Assembly (NCBI RefSeq): GCF_025421775.1
Contig: NZ_JAOEFX010000003.1
Coordinates: forward strand, 372,001 to 436,000
Direction of reading: 5' to 3'
Length of the DNA: 64,000 nt
Source of the DNA: Paenarthrobacter aurescens
Lineage (GTDB): Bacteria > Actinomycetota > Actinomycetes > Actinomycetales > Micrococcaceae
The position numbers were made by a program, and so were the translations under genes. Every line of letters starts with the position of its first letter. Positions within the stretch are counted from its first letter, which is position 1. The notes beneath the pieces are model-generated. The model searched no databases. It was given only the letters and a program-made list of their open reading frames with translations, and was not told where the DNA came from. Of the stretch, positions 46,713 to 55,504 are shown piece after piece.

Positions 46713-47984
46713 GTGTCTGTGAAAATGACACGCGGGAAACGCTTCGCAGCTATGGGTCTGGGACTGGCACTGCTTGCCGGCCTCCTCTCAGGCTGCACCG
46801 GGGAGTCGGGCAAAGAGACAATCCGGTTTACCTTCAGCAAGCGGGAAGCAATCGGCTTCATGACCAAGCTTGTCGCCGACTACAACGCATCGCAGGACGA
46901 AACCGAGGTTGTCCTGGACACCTCGGGTGTCGACGTCGTTTCCGCGAGTTTCGTTCGCGGCAATCCGCCGGATATCGCGCTGGCAAACTACAACATGGAG
47001 ACTGCCCGCTTCGTACAGCGTGGGGCGTTGAGCGATTTGTCCGGTACGGACGCCGCGTCCCGCATCCGGGAGGACCTCCAGCCGCTCATGGACCAGTACG
47101 GCTCATATCCGGACCGGACCAGTGCGCTGCCGTACTCGGTCATGGCGTCCTCCGTCATCTACAACAAGGAGGTCTTCGCCCAGCACAACATCACCGTTCC
47201 CACCACTTGGAGCGGGTTGGTCGCAGCGTGCGAAAAGCTGAAGGCAGCTGGCGTGACGCCGTTCTATGCCACGTGGAAGGACGACTGGACCATCGCCCAG
47301 GGATGGTTTGACTACTCCGTTGGCGGCCAGGTGGACACCCTCGACTTCTTCAAGAAGCTGGATGGGGAAGGTGTGGACGTTGGGCCGGATTCGTCGGTTT
47401 CGTTCCAGAAGGACTTTGACCAGCCCGTCGAGAAGATGTTGACGCTGACAAAGAACTTCGTCAACAAGGACGCGGCAAGCCGGGCGTACGGCGACGGCAA
47501 CCTGGCGTTTTCCCAGGGCAAGGCGGCGATGTACCTGCAGGGACCGTGGGCATTCAGCGAGATTGCCAAGACCGCCCCCGATCTGCAGCTGGGGACCTTC
47601 CCGCTGCCGATGACGGATGATCCCAAGGACTTGCGTGTCCGCGTCAACGTCGACCTCGCGGCTTGGATACCGGAGGCGTCCAAGCATAAGGAAGCTGCGC
47701 GCGATTTCCTTGAATACCTGTACCGGCCCGAGGTGATCGACGCATACAACGCTTCCCAGCTGGGCTTCACGCCCACCAAGGACGCTGCAGGCGTCCCCGA
47801 CCCGCGGATTCAAGGGATGGTGGAGTACTACGAGAAGGGCCAGGTCTACCAGGGCCCGTCGGTGCTCGTGCCGCGCACGATTCCGATCATGAACTACACG
47901 CAGGCGCTCGTGTTCGGCGCAAACCCAGCATCCACCCTCAGCACACTCGACGCAGATTGGGCGCGCCTGGCGTTCCGCCAGTAG
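46713..47984 (+). CDS. sugar ABC transporter solute-binding lipoprotein (alpha-glucoside locus)
   Basis: A 423-residue extracellular sugar-binding protein. The signal peptide is KRFAAMGLGLALLAGLLSGC with lipobox Cys28. ALPYSVMASSVIYNKEVFAQ, KAAMYLQGPWAFSEIAK and SKHKEAARDFLEYLYRP are family features. GTG at 46713 has AAAGGG (46703-46708) upstream, with an ATG four codons later as alternative. Operon: binding protein, two permeases, then the GH13 glucosidase. No ATPase gene is present. Confidence 0.92.
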   Translation: MSVKMTRGKRFAAMGLGLALLAGLLSGCTGESGKETIRFTFSKREAIGFMTKLVADYNASQDETEVVLDTSGVDVVSASFVRGNPPDIALANYNMETARFVQRGALSDLSGTDAASRIREDLQPLMDQYGSYPDRTSALPYSVMASSVIYNKEVFAQHNITVPTTWSGLVAACEKLKAAGVTPFYATWKDDWTIAQGWFDYSVGGQVDTLDFFKKLDGEGVDVGPDSSVSFQKDFDQPVEKMLTLTKNFVNKDAASRAYGDGNLAFSQGKAAMYLQGPWAFSEIAKTAPDLQLGTFPLPMTDDPKDLRVRVNVDLAAWIPEASKHKEAARDFLEYLYRPEVIDAYNASQLGFTPTKDAAGVPDPRIQGMVEYYEKGQVYQGPSVLVPRTIPIMNYTQALVFGANPASTLSTLDADWARLAFRQ

Positions 47985-48007
47985 TGCAGAACCAGGGAGT
48001 CAACACC

Positions 48008-48937
48008 ATGTCCATCATCACCACCCCCACCACGACCCCGCGTGGCAGCCACAAGCAGGACCCTCCTCAACAACGCAGCAGGCGGCGGGTTGAACCGATC
48101 TTTTACCTCTTCCTTGTGCCCAGCCTCGTCCTGTTCACCCTGGCCATCACGGTTCCCGGCATCATCGGTATCTTCTTCAGCTTTACGGACTCCATTGGCA
48201 TCGGCGACTGGGAATTCGTCGGGCTGACCAACTACATCGCGATCTTCAGTGATCCAGCCATCCTGCAGAGCTATCTGTTTACCTTCGGGTTCTCCATCGT
48301 CACGGTGATCGCGGTCAACGTGACCGCGTTTCTCCTCGCCGTCGGGCTGACCTCGCGCATTCGAATGAAGTCTGCACTGCGGACCGTCTTCGTTATTCCC
48401 ATGGTGGTTTCCGGCATCATCATTGCGTACGTCTTCAACTTCCTGTTTTCGAACTCGCTGCCGTCTCTCGGTGCTGCCGCAGGGATCCCATGGCTGGAGA
48501 GCAGCCTGCTGGCCAATCCCGACTTCGCGTGGGTGGCCATCGTGCTGGTCACGGCCTGGCAGGCTGTGCCGGGGGCGCTGCTTATCTACATTGCCGGCCT
48601 GGTGGCGGTGCCCGCGGACGTGTATGAGGCTGCGGAGATCGACGGCGCGAGCAAGTTCCAGCAGCTCCTGAAGATCACTCTTCCGCTGGTGTCCGGCTAC
48701 GTGGTGATCAACATCATTCTCGGGTTCAAGGGCTTCCTCAATGCCTACGACATCATTGTGGGGCTCACCAACGGTGGTCCGGGGACTTCAACCAGAAGCA
48801 TCGCGATGACCGTCATCGCAGGCTTCAATGGCGGCGACTACGCCTACCAGATGGCCAATGCGACGATTTTCTTCGTGGTGGCCATCGTTATCTCTCTCGT
48901 ACAGCTTTCGCTGACTCGCGGACGGAATGCACTCTGA
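48008..48937 (+). CDS. sugar ABC transporter permease, MalF-type (alpha-glucoside locus)
   Basis: A 309-residue permease with six membrane segments beginning IFYLFLVPSLVLFTLAI. The EAA loop is YEAAEIDGASKFQQLLKITL, followed by NGGPGTSTRSIAMTVIAGF, as in UgpA/MalF-type subunits. It lies 23 bp after the binding-protein stop and shares TGATG with the next gene. It imports a glucoside chosen by the upstream binding protein. Confidence 0.93.
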   Translation: MSIITTPTTTPRGSHKQDPPQQRSRRRVEPIFYLFLVPSLVLFTLAITVPGIIGIFFSFTDSIGIGDWEFVGLTNYIAIFSDPAILQSYLFTFGFSIVTVIAVNVTAFLLAVGLTSRIRMKSALRTVFVIPMVVSGIIIAYVFNFLFSNSLPSLGAAAGIPWLESSLLANPDFAWVAIVLVTAWQAVPGALLIYIAGLVAVPADVYEAAEIDGASKFQQLLKITLPLVSGYVVINIILGFKGFLNAYDIIVGLTNGGPGTSTRSIAMTVIAGFNGGDYAYQMANATIFFVVAIVISLVQLSLTRGRNAL

Positions 48938-49797
48938 TGACCAACGGATCGATGACCAACAAATCCAGCTTCAAAGTCGAGCGCGTCAACTGGTCCACGA
49001 CCACCATCCTCGTGTTGTGCGCGGTAACGGTGCTCCTTCCCCTGTATGTCACCGTCTCCATGGCGTTCAAGACCCAGGGCCAGGCCGTGGACGGCAACGC
49101 CTTCTCCTTCCCGGCCCCTTTCAGCCTGGACGGTTTTGTCCAAGCGTGGACGCTGACGAACTTCCCAGTCGGTGCCGCGATGTCACTGTTGGTGACCGCC
49201 GGGACCGTTCTGGCCACTATCGTCCTGGCCGCCTTTGCCTCGTACGCGATCGTGCGCAACTGGGAACGCCGGCTTTTCAGGTACTCGTTCTTCTACCTTC
49301 TGGGGGCCATGTTCATTCCGTTCCCGGTGGTAGCGCTCCCGCAGATCCAGCTCACGGGCCGCCTGGGCCTGGACAACCCGCTGGGCGTCATCCTGCTGGC
49401 CACCATGTTCCAGCTGAGCTTCAGCGTGCTGCTCTTCACCGCGTTCCTCCGTTCCATCCCCATGGAACTGGAAGAGAGTGCCAGGATCGACGGTGCTACG
49501 ACGTGGCAGACATTCTGGAAGCTGATCTTCCCTCTGCTGGCGCCGATGAGCGCGACCGTGGGAATCTTCGCTTTCCTCTATGCGTGGAATGACTTCATGA
49601 TGCCGTCGCTGATTATTTCCGATCCGGCACTGCAGACGCTGCCGGTGAGGCAGAACCTGTTCCAAACGCAATTCAGCAACAATTACCACGTGTCCTTCGC
49701 GTCCTACCTGATGGCCATGGCGCCAGCGATTGTTGCCTACCTGTTTACGCAGCGGTGGGTCATGGCAGGCGTTACCCAGGGTGCTGTTAAAGGCTAG
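48937..49797 (+). CDS. sugar ABC transporter permease, MalG-type (alpha-glucoside locus)
   Basis: A 286-residue permease. The first membrane segment is TTILVLCAVTVLLPLYV, the EAA-type loop is EESARIDGATTWQTFWKLIF, and the C-terminus is MAGVTQGAVKG. ATG overlaps the stop of the upstream permease by one base. As in the lactose locus, a shared MsiK-type ATPase encoded elsewhere is the likely energy source. Confidence 0.93.
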   Translation: MTNGSMTNKSSFKVERVNWSTTTILVLCAVTVLLPLYVTVSMAFKTQGQAVDGNAFSFPAPFSLDGFVQAWTLTNFPVGAAMSLLVTAGTVLATIVLAAFASYAIVRNWERRLFRYSFFYLLGAMFIPFPVVALPQIQLTGRLGLDNPLGVILLATMFQLSFSVLLFTAFLRSIPMELEESARIDGATTWQTFWKLIFPLLAPMSATVGIFAFLYAWNDFMMPSLIISDPALQTLPVRQNLFQTQFSNNYHVSFASYLMAMAPAIVAYLFTQRWVMAGVTQGAVKG

Positions 49798-49843
49798 GCG
49801 TTGGTTGACCTTCAATGTCCGGGCGTTTCATACTGGTCAGAGA

Positions 49844-49863
49844 CATAAATTTAGAATCTAAAT
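49844..49863. promoter_or_regulatory. candidate ROK operator 3
   Basis: CATAAATTTA (49844-49853) leads into the perfect inverted repeat ATTTAG-AAT-CTAAAT (49849-49863), 12 bp before the glucosidase start and overlapping the region before its ribosome site. The glucosidase gene may thus have its own repressed promoter. Confidence 0.65.
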
Positions 49864-49875
49864 CAAAGGAGTTTC

Positions 49876-51627
49876 GTGAGCACCTCCGCCGCACAGGCAC
49901 ACCGTACCGACGCCGACCGCATGTCCGATCCGAACTGGTGGCGCCAGGCTGCTGTCTACCAGATCTATCCCCGCAGCTTCCACGATGCGAACGGTGACGG
50001 ACTGGGCGACATCAAGGGCATCACTGCCAAAGTCCCGTACCTGAAGGAACTGGGGATCGACGCCGTCTGGCTAAGCCCGTTCTACCCCTCGGCGCTCGCC
50101 GATGGCGGCTACGACGTTGACGACTACCGCAATGTGGACCCGAAGCTGGGAACGCTGGAGGACTTCGACGAGATGGCCGCGGCCCTGCACGAGGCAGGCA
50201 TCAAGATCGTGGTGGACATCGTCCCCAACCACTCCTCCGACCGCCACGAGTGGTTCAAGGAAGCGTTGGCGTCCCCCAGGGGATCTGCAGCACGCGAGCG
50301 CTACATCTTCCGTGATGGCCGGGGAGAGAATGGCGAACTGCCGCCGTCCGACTGGGACTCTGTTTTCGGCGGACCCATCTGGGACCGCATCACCGAGCCG
50401 GACGGCACACCCGGCCAGTGGTACTTGCACATCTTCGCCAAGGAACAGCCGGACTTTAACTGGGAGAACCCGGAGATCCGCGAGGACTTCCTGAAGACCC
50501 TGCGCTTCTGGTCGGACCGCGGCGTGGATGGTTTCCGCATCGATGTTGCCCACGGCATGGCCAAGGACCTTTCCGAGCCGTTGCCGATGAAGGCGGATCT
50601 CGAAGCCAAGGCCCACGGCACTGATGGCTTCACGGATGGCTCGCACCCGTTCTGGGACCGCGACGAAGTCCACGAGGTCTACGCTGAGTGGCGCAAGCTC
50701 TTCAACGAGTACAACCCGCCCCGCACCGCTGTTGCCGAGGCGTGGGTCCACGAGTCCCGCCGTGCCCGCTATGCCAGCCCTGAAGGACTCGGCCAGGCGT
50801 TCAACTTCGACCTCCTGCAGTCCGATTTCGATGCCGCATCCTTCAAGAAGATCATCACGGACAACCTCGTTGCGGCCAAGGAATCGGGTGCTTCTTCCAC
50901 CTGGGTATTCTCCAACCACGACGTCGTCCGTCACGCCACCCGCTACGGCCTTCCCAAGGGTGGATCCAAAGCCCAGGGGACCAACGCTGCCCAGGATGTC
51001 ACTGGCGGCACCAAAGGCCAGGACGGCAAGGGCTGGTTGCTGGCCGGCGCACCGGCTGAAGAGCTCGACGTCGAACTTGGCTTGCGTCGGGCCCGCGCCG
51101 CAACGCTTCTTCTGCTTGCCCTTCCTGGCTCCGCTTACCTGTACCAGGGTGAAGAGCTCGGCTTGCGTGAAGTGTCGGAAATTCCCGACGCCGAGCGTCA
51201 GGACCCGTCCTTCTTCCGCAACCCGGGTGTGGAGATAGGCCGCGACGGTTGCCGTGTGCCGTTGCCGTGGACAGCGGAAGGTCCTTCCTTCGGCTTTGGC
51301 GCCGGCGCGGCACACCTCCCGCAGCCGGACTGGTTTGCGGACTATGCAGTAGCCAGGCAGGACGGCGTGGAGGGTTCCACCTTGGAGCTTTACCGCGAAG
51401 CCCTCCGTCTGCGCAGCGAACTCCAGACCGATGAGGAACTGGAGTGGGTGGAGACTGGCAACCAGGACGTGTTGCATTTCAGCCGCCCTGGTGGCTGGCA
51501 CACGGTGACCAACTTCGGCAGCAATCCGGTGGAGCTTCCGGAGGGGAACGTCGTGGCTGCCAGTGGACCGCTGGAGGACGGCAAGCTGCCTTCCGACACC
51601 ACTGCGTGGGTTGTCCGCAGCGCCTAA
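49876..51627 (+). CDS. GH13 alpha-glucosidase
   Basis: A 583-residue enzyme. GH13 regions are VVDIVPNHSSD (I), DGFRIDVAHG (II, nucleophile Asp), AVAEAWV (III, acid Glu) and VFSNHDVVRH (IV, Asp). AVYQIYPRSFHDANGDGLGD and the region around WENPEIREDFLKTLRFW match oligo-1,6-glucosidase/alpha-glucosidase subfamilies. It is cytosolic, since no signal peptide is seen, and it splits imported alpha-glucosides. GTG start with AAAGGAG at 49864-49870. It is part of the ROK-controlled locus. Trehalulose, maltose or sucrose are possible substrates. Confidence 0.92.
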   Translation: MSTSAAQAHRTDADRMSDPNWWRQAAVYQIYPRSFHDANGDGLGDIKGITAKVPYLKELGIDAVWLSPFYPSALADGGYDVDDYRNVDPKLGTLEDFDEMAAALHEAGIKIVVDIVPNHSSDRHEWFKEALASPRGSAARERYIFRDGRGENGELPPSDWDSVFGGPIWDRITEPDGTPGQWYLHIFAKEQPDFNWENPEIREDFLKTLRFWSDRGVDGFRIDVAHGMAKDLSEPLPMKADLEAKAHGTDGFTDGSHPFWDRDEVHEVYAEWRKLFNEYNPPRTAVAEAWVHESRRARYASPEGLGQAFNFDLLQSDFDAASFKKIITDNLVAAKESGASSTWVFSNHDVVRHATRYGLPKGGSKAQGTNAAQDVTGGTKGQDGKGWLLAGAPAEELDVELGLRRARAATLLLLALPGSAYLYQGEELGLREVSEIPDAERQDPSFFRNPGVEIGRDGCRVPLPWTAEGPSFGFGAGAAHLPQPDWFADYAVARQDGVEGSTLELYREALRLRSELQTDEELEWVETGNQDVLHFSRPGGWHTVTNFGSNPVELPEGNVVAASGPLEDGKLPSDTTAWVVRSA

Positions 51628-51650
51628 GGGCAGCGGGTAAAACTAAAAGC

Positions 51651-52610
51651 ATGACTATTGCGAACAGGCGGGGACGCCTCATCTACGGCTGCATGGGACT
51701 AGGTGGCCCCTGGGACGGTACGTCTTACGGTGCTGCAGAGATCGATCAGGCAGCTGCGGTCATTGACGCCGCACGGAACGTCGGCATTGAGCTGTTCGAC
51801 CATGCTGACATTTACCGCAGTGGAAAGTCCGAAGCCGTATTCGGGGAAGTCCTCGCCCGTTCGCAGGGTTTGCGCGAGAAGATCCAGCTGCAAACCAAAT
51901 GCGGGATCAGGCTGGGGGAGCGCGGGCTGGATACGCACTACGACCTTAGCCGTGAAGCCATCCTCGAGCGCGTCAATGGGAGCCTGAAGCGGCTCCAAAC
52001 CGACTATGTGGACGTGCTGCTTCTGCACCGCCCCGATCCGCTGCTGGACCCGCGCGAGGTGGCGGACGCCGTCGGACACTTGATGTCGGAAGGCAAAGTG
52101 CGGCAGCTGGGTGTGTCCAACATGTCCGGCGCGCAGATCGCGTTCTTGCAGGATGAGTTGGAGACGCCCATCGTGGCGAACCAACTGGAAATGAGCCTGC
52201 TCCGCCGGGACTGGTTGGAGAGTACAGTGCTGGTCAACCATACTGATGGGCTGGGATACAGCTTCCCGCACGGGACCGTGGAGCAGTGCATGACCAAGGG
52301 GATTGAACTGCAGGCGTATGGTTCCCTGGCCCAGGGCCGCTATACGGGAGGGAAGTCCGGGGAGCTGTCACCGGCTGAGTCTGCTGCCGCGTCGATGCTG
52401 GAAGCGTTGGCGGGGGAGAAAGACACCACGCCTGAATCGGTGCTGCTGGGCTGGCTCATGAGGCATCCCGCAAGGATTTCTCCGGTTGTGGGAACCACCA
52501 ACGCTGCCCGGATAGAAGCTTGCGCTGATGCCGCCTCCGTTGCTGCCAGGATGACCCGTGCTGAATGGTACGGATTGTGGGTGGCGGCCCGGGGCAGCAA
52601 CATCCCCTAA
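51651..52610 (+). CDS. aldo/keto reductase
   Basis: A 319-residue TIM-barrel oxidoreductase. The catalytic tetrad can be traced: Asp in LFDHADIYRSGKSE with the Tyr, Lys in IQLQTKCG and His in VLLLHRPDPLL. The NADPH tail is QAYGSLAQGRYTGG followed by SPVVGTTNAARIEA. It resembles YdhF-type reductases acting on aldehydes or ketones of sugars. The ATG at 51651 lies 23 bp after the glucosidase stop, so it can be the last gene of that locus. Confidence 0.9.
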   Translation: MTIANRRGRLIYGCMGLGGPWDGTSYGAAEIDQAAAVIDAARNVGIELFDHADIYRSGKSEAVFGEVLARSQGLREKIQLQTKCGIRLGERGLDTHYDLSREAILERVNGSLKRLQTDYVDVLLLHRPDPLLDPREVADAVGHLMSEGKVRQLGVSNMSGAQIAFLQDELETPIVANQLEMSLLRRDWLESTVLVNHTDGLGYSFPHGTVEQCMTKGIELQAYGSLAQGRYTGGKSGELSPAESAAASMLEALAGEKDTTPESVLLGWLMRHPARISPVVGTTNAARIEACADAASVAARMTRAEWYGLWVAARGSNIP

Positions 52611-52621
52611 ACCCGTTTTAA

Positions 52622-52687
52622 CCCAACTGAGTCGCAGTTGTGCGCGTCACGACCTCTCAAAACGCGCTCAACTGCGACTCAGCTGGG
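52622..52687. repeat. dispersed palindromic element, copy B
   Basis: A 66-bp element with arms CCCAACTGAGTCGCAGTTG and CAACTGCGACTCAGCTGGG (19 bp, one mismatch), extended by an inner GCGCGT/ACGCGC pair. It matches copy A at 29874-29939 without gaps. It lies 11 bp after the reductase stop and 26 bp before the opposite-strand dioxygenase stop, again between convergent genes. Confidence 0.85.
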
Positions 52688-52713
52688 TGGGAACAGCAAC
52701 ACATGGAGTCCGC

Positions 52714-53646
52714 CTACGATGCTTGGCTGATCGGGGCCACCACCGAGTAGGTGCTCGAATCACCCTGGATTGCCTGGCTGGGCTTTCCCTCGATGCCCAC
52801 CGGAATATCGCCGGCGATGGTCACCCGGTTGAGTTTGCGCGGCTGGCCATCGTAGTTGTCCGGGGCGTAGTGCTGGGTGATGCGGTTGTCGAACAGGACC
52901 ACTTGGTTGGGCTCCCAGTTCACCCGGACCACGTTCTCCGGACGCGTCACGTACGCCTGCAGCAGACGGATGATGTCCTTGGACTCGGTGTTGGACAACC
53001 CCACAATCCGAAGCCGCTGCGCGAAGCCCCCAATGAACAATCCGCGCTCGCCGGTCAGGGGATGGACCCGCACGACGGGGTGTGCGGTTTCGAACTTCAG
53101 CCGGGTGAACTCCTTCCGGCGCTCCTCGGCGTTGGAGTGCTCGAGGTTCTTGGGCACCGAGTAGTCGTAGTCATTGGTGTGGATGGCCCACAGGTTGTCC
53201 GCGAAGCTGCTCAGCTCTTCCGGGAGGTCCTGATACGCGCCGGCCGAGGACGCAATGAGGGTCTCGCCGCCGTAGGCCGGAAGATCGATGCTGCGCAGCG
53301 TGGAAGCCTGCGGCGGGTTGACCACAAAGGTGACGTCCGTGTGCCAGTTGTTGGCCGAGCCGTTCTCACTGTCCACCGGCAAGACGTTCTCTTCACCTTC
53401 CACTGAGGCAACCGTGGGGTGCGCCTTGGTCAGTGGTCCAAAGTGCGAAGCGAACTTCACCTGGGCCTCGTCGGTGAAAATGTTGGCCTCGCGGAAGACC
53501 AGTGCTTTGTGCTCGTTGAGTGCTGCCCTGATTTGGGCAACAGTGTCCTGGCTGAGGTCTCCGCTGATATCCAGGCCGCGGATTTCGGCACCGATGCGGG
53601 AGCCGAGTTTGGCGAACTCGAGTTTGGTTTCGGTAATGACGGTCAT
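52714..53646 (-). CDS. TauD/TfdA-type Fe(II)/2-oxoglutarate dioxygenase (alkanesulfonate/taurine or alkylsulfate)
   Basis: A 310-residue dioxygenase. Iron ligands: His and Asp in NNWHTDVTFVVNP and the distal His in NRITQHYAPDNYDG. 2-oxoglutarate contact: Arg in QPRKLNRVTIAG. The N-terminal domain has IGAEIRGLDISGDL. It oxidises a C-S or C-O bond and releases sulfite or sulfate, feeding sulfur assimilation. As the last gene of the sulfonate ABC operon it probably acts on the imported compound. Taurine itself is not proven. Confidence 0.9.
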   Translation of the reverse strand: MTVITETKLEFAKLGSRIGAEIRGLDISGDLSQDTVAQIRAALNEHKALVFREANIFTDEAQVKFASHFGPLTKAHPTVASVEGEENVLPVDSENGSANNWHTDVTFVVNPPQASTLRSIDLPAYGGETLIASSAGAYQDLPEELSSFADNLWAIHTNDYDYSVPKNLEHSNAEERRKEFTRLKFETAHPVVRVHPLTGERGLFIGGFAQRLRIVGLSNTESKDIIRLLQAYVTRPENVVRVNWEPNQVVLFDNRITQHYAPDNYDGQPRKLNRVTIAGDIPVGIEGKPSQAIQGDSSTYSVVAPISQAS

Positions 53647-53697
53647 TGTTCTTTCCTTACTTGTTGTGATGGTTGCGGCGGGTGCCGCGGGGTTGGT

Positions 53698-54612
53698 CTA
53701 GGAAGCAGCAGCGCCAACAGCGGTCCGCCAGCGGGAAAAGTGCCGCTCAAGGGCTACCAACAGGAAGTTCACGCCCAGCCCCAGCAGGGACACCGTGAGG
53801 ATTCCCGCATACATGTCCGGGATGAGGAAGCTGCTCTGCGCGTTCACGATCAGGTAGCCCAAGCCGGCTTTCGCGCCCACCATTTCAGCGGCGATCAGCA
53901 CCAGGATCGAGGCCGTCCCGGCCATGCGGATGCCCGTGAAAATGGTGGGCACGGCGGACGGGAGAATGACTTTCTGGAAGAGCCGGAAGCTGTTGAGACC
54001 CAAGGAGCGCGCGGCCCGGATCAGGAGCGGATCGACGGTCTTGACGCCTGCAATGGTATTCAGCAGGACCGGGAAGAACGCGGCGTACGCAACGATGCTG
54101 ATCTTGGATTCCTCGCCAATGCCCAGCAGCAGGGTGAACACGGGCAGCAGGGCCAGTGCGGCGGTGTTGCGGAACAGTTCCAGCAGGGGATTCAGCACCG
54201 AGTTCAGGCGTCCGTACCAGGCAATGAGCAGGCCCAGCGAAACACCGGCCACCAAGGCCGCACCGAAGCCGGCGACGGAGCGCGTGAGGCTTGCCGCGAT
54301 ATGGCCTTGGATGGTTCCGGCCTCGAAGAGTTTGCCCCACGCCAGGAGCACTTCGTGCAGCGGCGGCAGGAACACCCGCGTGGAGGGGCTGGCCAGGTAC
54401 GTCGGCCCCAGCTCCCACAGCGCCAGGAACGCCAGAATTGCTGCGGACTTCCACACGGCTGAACCAACGACAGCGGCGACGCGGCGCGCTTTACCGGGTG
54501 CCGGCGTCGTGCCTTCTGCAGGAGCATGCGGGGAACGCTCGACGGCGGCAGTTGGGTTGGCCGCGGCGCCCGCCGCGGGTGCGGCTTCTGTATGAATGAG
54601 CGTGGTGGTCAT
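53698..54612 (-). CDS. sulfonate/taurine-type ABC transporter permease (SsuC/TauC family)
   Basis: A 304-residue permease. About six membrane segments follow a 45-residue Ala/Pro-rich N-terminus (EGTTPAPGKARRVAA). The EAA-like loop is IRAARSLGLNSFRLFQKVIL, typical of nitrate/sulfonate/taurine importers. It shares one base with the ATPase stop (54612). It takes up the sulfur source for the dioxygenase downstream. Confidence 0.9.
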   Translation of the reverse strand: MTTTLIHTEAAPAAGAAANPTAAVERSPHAPAEGTTPAPGKARRVAAVVGSAVWKSAAILAFLALWELGPTYLASPSTRVFLPPLHEVLLAWGKLFEAGTIQGHIAASLTRSVAGFGAALVAGVSLGLLIAWYGRLNSVLNPLLELFRNTAALALLPVFTLLLGIGEESKISIVAYAAFFPVLLNTIAGVKTVDPLLIRAARSLGLNSFRLFQKVILPSAVPTIFTGIRMAGTASILVLIAAEMVGAKAGLGYLIVNAQSSFLIPDMYAGILTVSLLGLGVNFLLVALERHFSRWRTAVGAAAS

Positions 54613-55502
54613 CAGGCCGCGCTCCTTTCCTTGGTGATGGTTGCGGGTTCGTCCGGTGCGCTGCCGTCCGGCAGGATCTTGCGGTGGCCGGCGTCCTGGG
54701 CACGACGGACTTCATCGTGCAGGAGCGTCCAGACCTGGTGTCGGTGTTCCACGAAGGCAGGGTTGGAACGGATGTCCTCGTCGCCGTCGCGGTCCGGAAT
54801 GGTGATGTCCACGATTTCCTTGAGGCGGCCGGGGCGGGCGCTCAGCACAGCGACGCGCTCGCCGAGGTACACGGCCTCGTCAATACCGTGCGTGATGAAG
54901 ACGATCGTCTTGCCGGTGGCCTTCCAGATCCTGAGGAGCTCGTCCTGCAGCTGCTCGCGGGTCTGGGCGTCCAAGGCGGCGAAGGGCTCGTCCATCAGCA
55001 ACACGTCAGGTTCGTAGGCCAGGCTTCGGGCAATGGCCACGCGCTGCTTCATGCCGCCGGAGAGCTCATGCGGATAGCGGTCCTCGAAGCCCGCCAGCCC
55101 CACCAACGCCAAGTACTCGCTGGCCTTCGCTGCCCGCTCGCGGCGGTTCAGCTTACTGCCGTCCGGGCCCACTCCTTCAAGCCCGATGGAGACGTTGGCC
55201 GAGGCCGTCCGCCACGGGAACAACGCGTACTGCTGGAACACCACGGCACGGTCCTTGCCCGGCCCGGTGACGGCTTTACCATCCACGAGGACTTCGCCGG
55301 ACGTCGGCGTGGAAAGTCCGGCCAGCAGATCCAGCAGCGTGGTCTTGCCCGAACCGCTGGGCCCCACCAAGGTGAGGAACTCGCCGTCGCGGACGTCCAG
55401 GCTCAGGGAGTCGATGGCGGTGAGGCGCGTGGCGCTCGTTGTTTTGGTGGCCCGGACCGTGAACTCCTTGGTGACATTCCGGAGACTGATTTTCGCGGTC
55501 AT
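54612..55502 (-). CDS. sulfonate/taurine-type ABC transporter ATPase (SsuB/TauB family)
   Basis: A 296-residue ATPase. Walker A is GPSGSGKTT, the Q loop is VFQQYALFPWRTASANV, the signature is LSGGMKQRVAIARSLAY, Walker B is LLMDEPFAALDAQTR and the switch His is FITHGIDEAV. IDRKDG-like coupling and length fit importers of nitrate, sulfonate and taurine. A C-terminal extension of about 30 residues (GHRKILPDGSAPDEP) is not typical. It is translated together with the permease and 2 bp after the binding-protein gene. Confidence 0.93.
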   Translation of the reverse strand: MTAKISLRNVTKEFTVRATKTTSATRLTAIDSLSLDVRDGEFLTLVGPSGSGKTTLLDLLAGLSTPTSGEVLVDGKAVTGPGKDRAVVFQQYALFPWRTASANVSIGLEGVGPDGSKLNRRERAAKASEYLALVGLAGFEDRYPHELSGGMKQRVAIARSLAYEPDVLLMDEPFAALDAQTREQLQDELLRIWKATGKTIVFITHGIDEAVYLGERVAVLSARPGRLKEIVDITIPDRDGDEDIRSNPAFVEHRHQVWTLLHDEVRRAQDAGHRKILPDGSAPDEPATITKERSAA

Positions 55503-55504
55503 GG

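Noticed and set aside
50071..51501. 476-residue minus-strand frame opposite the glucosidase
   Set aside because: Antisense shadow of the GH13 gene, whose catalytic regions are intact on the plus strand.
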